Below are positions 43,481 to 51,212 of a stretch of 64,000 nucleotides of DNA, in pieces. The stretch comes from DATFVB01 sp963714035. Its GTDB lineage: Bacteria > Acidobacteriota > Thermoanaerobaculia > UBA5066 > DATFVB01. The stretch is taken from NCBI GenBank assembly GCA_963714035.1, contig OY970224.1, forward strand, positions 744,001 through 808,000, written 5' to 3'. The first letter of the stretch is position 1, and each line of letters begins with the position of its first letter. The notes below the pieces were generated by a model that was not told the DNA's origin, ran no database searches, and was given only the letters and a program-made list of their open reading frames with translations. Made by a program: the position numbers and the translations under genes.

Positions 43481-46400
43481 AACCGCTTCCGGAACTTCAC
43501 GCCGATCGAGAACACGTTGTTCTCGTCCTTGCTCGCCTGGAGCAGCTTGTTCGCGTCGATCTGGTACTCGACGAGGATGACCGACTGCGCGTTGGTCTCG
43601 GCCGAGTAGGAGTACGTCACCGAGAGATCCTTCGAGAGGTTCTTCCCGATGGTGATCACCGCTCCCCCGGAAGAGCCGGGAGCGGACTGGAGCACGGGAT
43701 CCACCTGGAAACGGTCGAGGCGAAAGAGCTGCTGGACGCGCGACGTCACCGGGCGGATCGCGAGCCCCGCGATGCTCCCGACGACCGAGGACGCCGACGT
43801 GCTCTCGCCTCCCTTCGCGTTGGCGCTCTCGGGCGACGTCCCCGTCAGGAGGAGGTTCGCGATCTGATCGTTGGAGAGCGGCGGGTCCGACGAGAGATCG
43901 AACTGCACGCGGGAGCGGCCCCCGAGCGTTCCGACGGCCTGCACGTTGATCACGTATCCCTTGACCTCCGCGGTCGCGGTGATGTCGATGACCGGCTCCG
44001 TGCGGGAGGGGTTGCCGAACGTGATGCTGCCCGAGAGAATCTCGTACTTGACGTCCTGGAGAGTGATCCTTCCCCCTTCGTCGATCGAGACCTGCCCGAC
44101 CAGCACCGGGTTCGCGATCGTGCCGCGCGCGAGGAGATCGACGGACGCCGTCAGCCGGGCGAGATTGTTCCGCACCTCGAGCGACGCCGCGGAAACCACG
44201 TGCACGTCGAGCGCGACCCGGTCCTGCCAGGTCTCGCGCGCCGCCTCGAACCCGGAAGGGCGGCTCTTTCCGAACAGGCTCGCCAGAGTCGGCGCGAAGT
44301 CCTTCGTATAGGTCCCGGAGATCAGCGTGATCTCGCCGCGAACGGTCGCGTCGTCGGGAGTTCCGACCGCGGTAAGGTCGGCGTTGGCCTGGAGGTTGAG
44401 GTCCTCGAAGGACCGGAAGGTGACGTTCTGCGCCTGCGCCGCGAGCCGGAAGGTCTTCACCGAATAACCCTCCGCCTCCGCGTCGCCCGTCACGAACAGG
44501 TCGCCGCCGCCCAGCCGGGCGTGAAACGCCTCCAGCGAGATCCGGCGGCCCGCGAACGACACTTCGGCCCCGATCGCATCGAGCACGTATGGCGAATCGG
44601 CCGACTTGAAACGGCCGCCGGCGAGCGTCACGCGTCCGGTCGCGAGCGGACGGCCGACCGTCCCCGCGAGAGTGAGCCGCGCCTGGAGATTGCCCGAGAG
44701 CACCGCTTCCGCGCCCGCGAGCCGCTCCAGGCTCGAGGCATCGGCGTCGGCCGTCACGGCGCCTCCGAGCGCGCCGCCGTGCGCGGGGTCGATCGTGAGC
44801 GCCGCCTCGATTTTCGTGCCGGGGCCGTCCAGGACCGCGTTCTCGACCGAGATCTTCCCGCCCGCGTACGCCACCCCGAACGGGGCGCGGGCGGCGAGAG
44901 AGGTGTCTCCGGAGACGAGGCGGAACCGCGAAACCGCCAGCCGCGCCGAGCGCACGTCCCACCGGTCGGGCACGAGGTCGAGCGCGCCCTCCGCGGCGAT
45001 CTCGCCGCCGAGTCCATGCGGGAAATCGGGGAGAAGGCTCGACAGCACCGTCAGGTCGGGGAGCGCCACGGAGACCTCGATCCGCCGGTCGCGTCCGGTC
45101 AACGGCCCTCGCGCCCGGATGGTCCACCGCCCGGGCGCTCCCGCCTCGAGCTCCAGCGCGCCGCGTTCGATCGAGACCTTCGCCGAAGGGGCGAGAGCGT
45201 CGGGCACCGTTCGCCCGAGAACGCGGACGTGCCGCGTCTGGAGCGCGGCCGTGATCGTCGGCCGCTCGATCGTTCCGCTCCCCTCCGCATGGAACGACAC
45301 GTCGCCCGACCAGTCGTCGGACGGCGAGAGGAGCTCGATCTTCGACAGGGGCAGGTCGTCGGCGGAGAGGCGAAACGAGAAATTCCCCGCCTCGAACGCG
45401 TACGTCCCTTCCCCGGCGAACGCCGCGTCGCCGATCTGGCCGCGCAGGGATCGAAGGGCGACGGCGCCGGGGGTGAATTCCAGGCTCCCGGAAACGCGAT
45501 CGACCGGTTGCCCCCAGACGGAACCGCGGTCGAGGACGACGCTGCCGCCTCCCGTGAGCGCGTTTTTCGTTCCCGAAACCGGCAGGATTCCGGTCACCCT
45601 TCCCCGGACCGGGAAGTCGAGCGAAAAGAACTTGAGCAGGCGCTCGACCGGGAAATTCCCCGCGTCCGCGGTCACGGCGAAATCCGGACTTCCTCGCTTC
45701 GGCGCGTACCGGACGATTCCCGAGAGGGAGAGGCGAGCGTCTCCGTCGTAGCTCCGGAGCGGATGGAAATCGAAAGCGCCGTCGGCGACCGAGAGGTCCG
45801 CGTAGACGGTTCCGAGCCGCAGACCCGCGTACTCGGCGTTCTCGGCGGAAATCCGCGCCTCGGCCACCGGGAGGCTCCACGTGCCGCCGAGGGTGCCCTC
45901 GATCCGTCCCGAGCCGGAGAGCCCGAACGGCGCCGTCGGCCGCCGGGAGATGGCGCGGGAGAAATTCGTCGCGACCGTGTCCACGGAGCGAAGGTCGTCG
46001 GACGTGATCGTGAAGCGCAGGCGCGGGTTCCAGACGCCGAGGGCGAACCCCCCGCCGAGCGCGAGCGTGGACCGGGGGAAACGGAGCTGGACGTTCTCGA
46101 AGTCGATGAACCCTTTCCGAACGGCGACCGGTCCGCCGCCGGACAGGGGGACGCCCGCTCCCGCCAGCGCGATCTCGAGCCGCCCGCCGCCGTCCGCCTG
46201 TTCGATGTCGCCGCCCCGCCAGCGGAGCGCGAGCGCGACGTCCGCGCCTCCCGCGAGACGGGTGCCGGAGAGGCCGATGTTCGCGAAGAACCGATCGACC
46301 GAGATGCGCCGGGCGTCGACGACGAGCCCGAATTCCAGCGGCGCCCGGTCGAAACGCGAGATCGTCAGGGCGCCCTCGAGGTCGCCTCCGTCGAAGCCGC

Positions 46401-47388
46401 CCTTCTCGATGTCGATCGTCGCCCCGTCGACTCCGGCCGCGATGACGGTCGAGACGCCTTCGAAGACGAACGACTGGGCCGCGAGTCGCGGGAAGGCGGC
46501 GCGGCCCGCGACGCGAAACGGAACGCCCTTTCCGCCGCGAACCTGCACCCCGATCGTGCCCGCGCCGCGAAACGGGAGCTTGAGCCCGAAGAGGCGCTCG
46601 ACGGACACGAGGTCGAAGCTGCCGTCGATCCATGCCGTGGCGACCGGCGACGAGAGGTCCGGGATCTGCCCGATCGCCTGCAGCTTTCCGAAAGCCCCCG
46701 AGATCGAGAGCCGGTCGACGTGCAGCCTTCCCCCGCCGAGATCGAACCGGGCGTCCAGATCGAACGGGATCTTGATCGCGTTCCCGAGACCGAGACCGGC
46801 GACGCGGCAGCCGAGGCGCCCGCGAAACGCGTTCGGGGCGCCCGCCACCGAGAGCTCGGCCACGAAACCGCGCAGGCGCAGATCGAGCGGAATCCGGGTT
46901 TCGTTGAGGAAGAACGAGCCGCCGATCGCCGCGATCCTCCCGACCTGCACCTTCAGCCCTCCTCCCCCCTTTTTCCGGAGCCCCGGCGGGAGGTTGTCCG
47001 AGCCGTCCGGAAACACCGTCATGTGCAGGTGGGGGCGGGAGAGCGAGAGCGAGCCGATCGTCAGGGTGCGGCCGATCAGGGTGAGTCGCCCCCCGATGAC
47101 CGCCTCCGACGCTTCGAAGAACGGGACGGTTTCGCCGGGCGCTCCCGCGACGCGGACGTCCTTGACGGCGATTCCGGGAGGGAGCAGGGAGACGGAAATC
47201 GAGTCGAACGACACCGGCCGGTCGAGCGCCGCCGAAGCCGTTCGAACGATCCAGGCGCGCGTCGCCCGCTGGAAACGCTCCGACCGGTAGACGGCGTAGC
47301 CGCAGGCCGCCGCGAACAGGAAGAGGAGTCCGAACAGCCGGATCGGGGCGATCCGGGCGAGCGGCGGGGGCGCTTCCGGCGCGCTCAC
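43477..47388 (-). CDS. tamB: TamB-like translocation and assembly module protein
   Basis: A 1303-residue AsmA/TamB-family protein with an N-terminal membrane anchor (IRLFGLLFLFAAACGYAVY) and a very long beta-helical body. The body has many repeats such as IGSLSLSRPHLHMTVFPDG and LAVSRFRLVSGDTSLA. The C-terminal DUF490 domain has the characteristic end: SGTYTKDFAPTLASLFG, then LLTGTSPESANAKGG and KDLSVTYSYSAETNAQSVIL. It spans the periplasm as a hydrophobic groove for lipid transfer or protein assembly, with the Omp85 partner encoded downstream. GTG start overlapping the NAD kinase stop (GTGA). Confidence 0.92.
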   Translation of the reverse strand: MSAPEAPPPLARIAPIRLFGLLFLFAAACGYAVYRSERFQRATRAWIVRTASAALDRPVSFDSISVSLLPPGIAVKDVRVAGAPGETVPFFEASEAVIGGRLTLIGRTLTIGSLSLSRPHLHMTVFPDGSDNLPPGLRKKGGGGLKVQVGRIAAIGGSFFLNETRIPLDLRLRGFVAELSVAGAPNAFRGRLGCRVAGLGLGNAIKIPFDLDARFDLGGGRLHVDRLSISGAFGKLQAIGQIPDLSSPVATAWIDGSFDLVSVERLFGLKLPFRGAGTIGVQVRGGKGVPFRVAGRAAFPRLAAQSFVFEGVSTVIAAGVDGATIDIEKGGFDGGDLEGALTISRFDRAPLEFGLVVDARRISVDRFFANIGLSGTRLAGGADVALALRWRGGDIEQADGGGRLEIALAGAGVPLSGGGPVAVRKGFIDFENVQLRFPRSTLALGGGFALGVWNPRLRFTITSDDLRSVDTVATNFSRAISRRPTAPFGLSGSGRIEGTLGGTWSLPVAEARISAENAEYAGLRLGTVYADLSVADGAFDFHPLRSYDGDARLSLSGIVRYAPKRGSPDFAVTADAGNFPVERLLKFFSLDFPVRGRVTGILPVSGTKNALTGGGSVVLDRGSVWGQPVDRVSGSLEFTPGAVALRSLRGQIGDAAFAGEGTYAFEAGNFSFRLSADDLPLSKIELLSPSDDWSGDVSFHAEGSGTIERPTITAALQTRHVRVLGRTVPDALAPSAKVSIERGALELEAGAPGRWTIRARGPLTGRDRRIEVSVALPDLTVLSSLLPDFPHGLGGEIAAEGALDLVPDRWDVRSARLAVSRFRLVSGDTSLAARAPFGVAYAGGKISVENAVLDGPGTKIEAALTIDPAHGGALGGAVTADADASSLERLAGAEAVLSGNLQARLTLAGTVGRPLATGRVTLAGGRFKSADSPYVLDAIGAEVSFAGRRISLEAFHARLGGGDLFVTGDAEAEGYSVKTFRLAAQAQNVTFRSFEDLNLQANADLTAVGTPDDATVRGEITLISGTYTKDFAPTLASLFGKSRPSGFEAARETWQDRVALDVHVVSAASLEVRNNLARLTASVDLLARGTIANPVLVGQVSIDEGGRITLQDVKYEILSGSITFGNPSRTEPVIDITATAEVKGYVINVQAVGTLGGRSRVQFDLSSDPPLSNDQIANLLLTGTSPESANAKGGESTSASSVVGSIAGLAIRPVTSRVQQLFRLDRFQVDPVLQSAPGSSGGAVITIGKNLSKDLSVTYSYSAETNAQSVILVEYQIDANKLLQASKDENNVFSIGVKFRKRF

Positions 47389-48239
47389 ACGCCCCAGTTG
47401 AGCTTCTCGGAGAGGGTCGCGAAATAATCGCTCTGCGGGCGCCGCAGGAGCGTCACCGTCCGCCGCGCGACGCCCGCGCTCAGGACGCACCCCGACGGGA
47501 GCCGGAATCCCTCCTGCCCGTCGAGCGTGAGATAGATCCCTTCCGGAGTCCCCGCCTCGAACGCCACTTCGAGCCGTTTCCCGGCGGGAAGGACGATCGG
47601 GCGATGCGTCAGCGCGTGCGGACAGATCGGGGTGACGATGAAGCCCTGCACGTGCGGATGGAGCAGCGGCCCTCCGGCCGAGAGGTTGTACGCCGTCGAT
47701 CCCGTCGGGCTGGAGATGATCAGCCCGTCCGCGCGCATCGACGAGAACGGCTTCCCGTCGAATCGGAGGGTGAAGCGAGCGATGCGCGAAAGCGCGCCGC
47801 GGTTGAGGACCGCGTCGTTCAGTACCCGGAACCGGCGGGGTCGCCCTCGCGACTCCGCGATCGTGATCTCCAGCAGCCGCCGGACGTCCCGGTCGAAGTC
47901 GTCGGCGAGCACCGACTCGGCGAGCGTTCGCGCCTCACGCCGCGAGACCCCGGTCAGGAAACCCAGCGTTCCGAGATTGACGCCCAGGATCTCCGCCCCG
48001 TCGCTCGCGGCGCGGGCCGCGGACAGGAGCGTCCCGTCGCCGCCCAGGGATACGACGAGCCCGCGATCGCGGGGAATCTTGCGCCGCGGGAATCCGCCCG
48101 CGTTCCCGAGCGAGAGCGCGGTCTCCTCGTCCACGAGAACGTCCACGCCGCGGCGCGAGAACTCGTCGAGGAGCCTGCGGGCGAGCCGACGCGCCGACGC
48201 TTCGCGCTTGGCGAGAAGGGCGATCCGAGGGGTTTTCAC
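47385..48239 (-). CDS. nadK: NAD kinase
   Basis: Phosphorylates NAD to NADP, cytosolic. The 284-residue protein has the hallmark GGDGT motif (VVSLGGDGTLLSAA, residues 66-70) and NLGTLGFLTGVS. The NDAVLNRG and SPTGSTAYNLSAGGP segments are also conserved, with the conserved end of the substrate site (TPICPHALTHRPIVLP). Overlaps tamB by 4 bp and follows the tlyA-like gene after 49 bp, so it is in the envelope-assembly operon. This position is positional rather than functional. Confidence 0.96.
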   Translation of the reverse strand: MKTPRIALLAKREASARRLARRLLDEFSRRGVDVLVDEETALSLGNAGGFPRRKIPRDRGLVVSLGGDGTLLSAARAASDGAEILGVNLGTLGFLTGVSRREARTLAESVLADDFDRDVRRLLEITIAESRGRPRRFRVLNDAVLNRGALSRIARFTLRFDGKPFSSMRADGLIISSPTGSTAYNLSAGGPLLHPHVQGFIVTPICPHALTHRPIVLPAGKRLEVAFEAGTPEGIYLTLDGQEGFRLPSGCVLSAGVARRTVTLLRRPQSDYFATLSEKLNWGV

Positions 48240-48288
48240 GGGAAAACTCTAACAGCCCCGCGCGGAACGCGGAAGGGCTCGGCGGCTC

Positions 48289-49026
48289 TCAGCCGCGCCG
48301 CGCGAGGCCGAGGAGGACCTCCGCGTTTCCGTGCGCGCCGGCGATCGGGCTCGGCAGGACTCCGATCCGGACGAGCCCGAGCGCTTCGGCGGCGCCCGCG
48401 ACCTCCTCGACGACCCGCGCGCGCACCCCGGCGTCGAGCACGAGGCCGCCGGGGCGCACTTCCTCCCGCCGCGCCTCGAACTGCGGCTTCACGAGGACGA
48501 CGACGCTCGCGCCGGGCGCCAGCCGCCCGGCGACGGCGGGAAGGACCTTTCGGGCCGAGATGAAGGAGACGTCGATCGCCGCGAGGTCGATCGCGTCCGG
48601 GATGGTCCCGGCGTCGAGCCGCCGGGCGTTGGTTCGCTCGTGCAGGACGACGCGGGGATCGCCGCGCAGCCGGGAGTCGATCTGACCGCGCCCGGTATCG
48701 ACGGCATGCACTCTGGCGGCGCCCCGGCGGAGCAGACAGTCGGTGAATCCGCCCGTCGAAGCGCCGACGTCGAGCGCGGTCTTCCCCCGGCAGTCGATTC
48801 CGAAGGCGTCGAGAGCGGCCGCGAGCTTCACGCCGCCCCGGGAAACGAACGGGTGCTCCTTCTCCGCGACCTCGACGCGCGCGCCCTCCGGAACCCGCTC
48901 TCCGGCCTTGTCGCCGCGCCGGCCGTCGACCGAGACCCGTCCGGCCAGGATCAGGCCTCGCGCCGCGGGGAGGGACTCGGCCGCGCCCTCCGCGACCATC
49001 CACTCGTCGAGCCGGGGACGCTTCAG
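48289..49026 (-). CDS. tlyA: TlyA-family 2'-O-methyltransferase
   Basis: S4-domain plus FtsJ/RrmJ-type methyltransferase, 245 residues. TlyA proteins 2'-O-methylate rRNA in some bacteria. The S4 RNA-binding domain is at the N terminus (RLDEWMVAEGAAESLPAARG, ILAGRVSVDG). The SAM motif is TALDVGASTGGFTDCLL and the catalytic region includes ERTNARRLDAG and DVSFISARKVLP. The S4 domain begins right after a CTG codon at 49026 that overlaps the upstream stop (CTGA). No ATG/GTG/TTG lies between that stop and the conserved residues, except ATG at 48999, which would cut into the S4 domain. CTG initiation is therefore proposed. Confidence 0.9.
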   Translation of the reverse strand: MKRPRLDEWMVAEGAAESLPAARGLILAGRVSVDGRRGDKAGERVPEGARVEVAEKEHPFVSRGGVKLAAALDAFGIDCRGKTALDVGASTGGFTDCLLRRGAARVHAVDTGRGQIDSRLRGDPRVVLHERTNARRLDAGTIPDAIDLAAIDVSFISARKVLPAVAGRLAPGASVVVLVKPQFEARREEVRPGGLVLDAGVRARVVEEVAGAAEALGLVRIGVLPSPIAGAHGNAEVLLGLARRG

Positions 49027-49343
49027 CCGGCGTCTCCGGCGCGAAAGGACGCGATCGTCTCGAGCGCGCGCGCGGACTCGAGCGCGAACGGGATGCCGAA
49101 TCGCGCGAATCGGCGACCGGCCTCTTCCCATTCCGGAGAGGCCGCGGCGACCGCCAGCGCCTTGCGCGACAGCCAGAGGGTGATCCAGACGTATCGCCCG
49201 GGCACCTCGCCGTCCCGGAGGACGTGCACGGCGGAACATCCCATCCGCCCCCGGACCATCGGAAGGGCCCATTCGCCGGCGAATGCTTCGAACTCCGGCG
49301 CCGCCCCCGGATCGACGGAGATCTCCCAGATGCGGGCGATCAC
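49023..49343 (-). CDS. Small ABM/monooxygenase-like protein
   Basis: A 106-residue soluble protein with the size and pattern of antibiotic-biosynthesis-monooxygenase-like (dimeric alpha/beta barrel) proteins. Features are an initial strand ARIWEISVDPG, EFEAFAGEWALPMVRGRMGCSAVHVLRD, and a later VWITLWLSRKALAVAAASPEWEEA. The GTG at 49343 is used because upstream sequence in the frame runs into repeat sequence. Its stop overlaps the tlyA CTG. The function is unknown; family assignment is tentative. Confidence 0.55.
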   Translation of the reverse strand: MIARIWEISVDPGAAPEFEAFAGEWALPMVRGRMGCSAVHVLRDGEVPGRYVWITLWLSRKALAVAAASPEWEEAGRRFARFGIPFALESARALETIASFRAGDAG

Positions 49344-49370
49344 GGGTGTCCCGAGTCGGAAATCGCGTTC

Positions 49371-49589
49371 GCGTCGTTCGGAGCGCCGCGGGGCGGGATG
49401 CAAGGCGGCGCGACACAGGCGATGCCCGGGTATCGTCGAGGAGCGCCAACGCCGCAGATCGCTCCGCGCCGCCCGAACCCTTTGGGCGCCCGCGCATTGC
49501 CGACGATCTCGGCGTTGCTCGTCGGGTCCGATCGCTCCGGCATCTGTCCCCTCCTCGCGCCTTGATCTCGTCCGCGAGCCGCGGGCGCG
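49371..49589. mobile_element. Diverged internal relic of the MITE-like element, copy 3
   Basis: About 219 bp clearly homologous to the interior of the 278-bp elements (shared TTCGGAGCGCCG, GGTATCGTCGAGGAGCG, ACGATCTCGGCGTTGCTCG, CTCCTCGCGCCTTGATCTCG) but with many substitutions. Both terminal inverted repeats are missing. It lies 28 bp from intact copy 2, in the same orientation, and 27 bp upstream of the small ABM-like gene. It is an older copy or a relic of a related element. Confidence 0.7.
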
Positions 49590-49617
49590 ACGCTGCAGCT
49601 ATTTCCGTTACGGGACA

Positions 49618-49895
49618 CTAGCAGGCTGCTGAAAAACCGCACGGGTCGCGTTCGGAGCGCCGCCGAGCCGGATGCAAGGCGTCCGCGACGCAGGCGATGC
49701 CGGAGTATCGTCGAGGAGCGGCAACGAAGCAGACGGCCCGGCGCCGCCCGAACCCTCCGGGCGCCAGGACATTGTGAACGATCTCGGCGTTGCTCGTCGA
49801 GTCCGATCGCTTTGGCATCTGTCCTCTCCTCGCGCCTTATTCTCGCCCACAAGCCACTGGCGCGCGATCCGCGGGGTTTTTCAGCAGCCTGCTAG
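49618..49895. mobile_element. MITE-like element, copy 2, intact, inserted at a stop codon
   Basis: 278 bp including flanks. The ends are perfect inverted repeats (CAGGCTGCTGAAAAACC at the left, its complement at the right). Both are flanked by CTAG (49618-49621 and 49892-49895), a probable 4-bp target duplication. The right-hand CTAG provides the stop codon (TAG on the minus strand) of the AAA-associated-domain gene. No transposase is encoded; mobilisation in trans is inferred. Nearly identical to 13138-13415. Confidence 0.9.
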
Positions 49896-50404
49896 GCGAC
49901 GTCGAGCGAAAGCCGCTCTTCGTCGGCGTCGTAGGCGAAGAGCTCCGCGTAGCGGCCCCAGTTCACGATCGTCTTGAACATCGTCTCGGGGTTCTCGTCC
50001 GGAAGCCAGACGGCGAGCTCCTCGAGCAGGACGTCCTTCGGGAGCTGGCGGTCCTCCTGACGGCGAAGAAGCGTCTCGATCGCCGCGAAGAGCGGGAGCT
50101 TCTGGATCCGCTCGCGGATCGTCTTCTTCTTCTCGTTCATCGGCAGCTCCATCGTCCGCTTTCCGGCGGGCTGGAGGACGACGTCCGTGCCCGGCGTGTC
50201 GGCGAGGCCGAGCATCTCGGCGGCCTTCACGACGGAGAGGAGCTCTCCGAACTCGATGTGCAGGTCGCGCGTGAGCCGGCCGATCGGCTCCCGCCCTCCG
50301 CGGTCGTCGAGGGTCTCGAGCAGACCGAGCACGCGGGAGATGCCGCACGCCGGGAGCGGCTCGATGTCGAACGGAACGGCGGGAGTCTCTTCTTCTTCTT
50401 TCAT
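49892..50404 (-). CDS. Stand-alone AAA-associated C-terminal domain protein (NitT/TauT ABC system)
   Basis: A 170-residue protein matching the domain usually fused to the C terminus of nitrate/sulfonate-type ABC ATPases. Segments include GISRVLGLLETLDDRGGREP, IGRLTRDLHIEFGELLSVV, KAAEMLGLAD and the final INWGRYAELFAYDADEERLSL. Here it is a separate gene 1 bp after the ATPase gene, so it may be a regulatory subunit. Its stop codon TAG coincides with the CTAG flank of a MITE, yet the homologous region is complete, so the protein is probably intact. ATG at 50404, Shine-Dalgarno within the ATPase 3' end. Confidence 0.85.
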   Translation of the reverse strand: MKEEEETPAVPFDIEPLPACGISRVLGLLETLDDRGGREPIGRLTRDLHIEFGELLSVVKAAEMLGLADTPGTDVVLQPAGKRTMELPMNEKKKTIRERIQKLPLFAAIETLLRRQEDRQLPKDVLLEELAVWLPDENPETMFKTIVNWGRYAELFAYDADEERLSLDVA

Positions 50405-50405
50405 C

Positions 50406-51212
50406 TCACGTGATGAGGGCGAAGATCTCGCTCACGATCTCATTGAACGCCGCGTCCCGGCGGTCGCGAGGCCGCGGAAGATCGATCCGCCGGTCGGTGA
50501 CGATCTGGCCCGGATGCGAGGAGAGGACGATCACCCGGTCGGCGAGCTCCACCGCCTCTTCGATCGTGTGGGTGACGAGCACCGCGATCGAAATGCGGAT
50601 CTCCGGATCGCGAAAGAGGTCGATGAGCTCTTCCCGCAGGTTGATCGTGGTCAGCGCATCGAGCGCCGAAAAGGGCTCGTCCATCAGAAGGACCTGCGGC
50701 TCGACGGCAAGCGCGCGGGCGAACCCGACGCGCTGTTTCATCCCTCCGGACAGCTCGCGCGGATACGCCTCTTCGTAGCCGTCGAGCCCGACCTTGTCGA
50801 TGTAGAAGTTCGCGCGGCGGCGGCGCTCCTCGGGCGGGAGGCCGCGCGCCTCGAGGCCGATCTCGACGTTCTCGATGACGGTCAGCCACGGCAGGAGCGC
50901 GAACGACTGGAACACCATCGCGCAGTCGAGATTGACCGCCTGCAACGGCTCCCCGTTGTAGAGCACGTCGCCGGACGTCGGCGGAATCAGTCCCGCCATG
51001 ATCCGAAGGAGAGTCGACTTGCCGCATCCCGAAGGCCCGACGACGGCGAGGAACTCGCCCGACGAGACCTCCAGCGAAATGTTCTCGAGCACGACGAGAG
51101 GGCCGGTCGGCAGCTCGTACTCTTTCGAGACCGAGCGGACGGAGACGGAGACGGGCCGTTTCGCCTTCGCCGCCGAAGGCTCCCCCGCCCGGACCGCCGC
51201 CGTTTCAAGCAT
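50406..51212 (-). CDS. ABC transporter ATP-binding protein (NitT/TauT family)
   Basis: A 268-residue cytosolic ATPase with Walker A GPSGCGKST, Q-loop FALLPWLTVIENVEIGLE, signature LSGGMKQRVGFARAL and Walker B VLLMDEPFSALD. The family preference is for nitrate, sulfonate, taurine or thiamine-precursor-type substrates, but the substrate is not determined here. It overlaps the permease stop by 8 bp and precedes the AAA-associated-domain gene by 1 bp. No periplasmic binding protein gene is in the window. Confidence 0.93.
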   Translation of the reverse strand: MLETAAVRAGEPSAAKAKRPVSVSVRSVSKEYELPTGPLVVLENISLEVSSGEFLAVVGPSGCGKSTLLRIMAGLIPPTSGDVLYNGEPLQAVNLDCAMVFQSFALLPWLTVIENVEIGLEARGLPPEERRRRANFYIDKVGLDGYEEAYPRELSGGMKQRVGFARALAVEPQVLLMDEPFSALDALTTINLREELIDLFRDPEIRISIAVLVTHTIEEAVELADRVIVLSSHPGQIVTDRRIDLPRPRDRRDAAFNEIVSEIFALIT

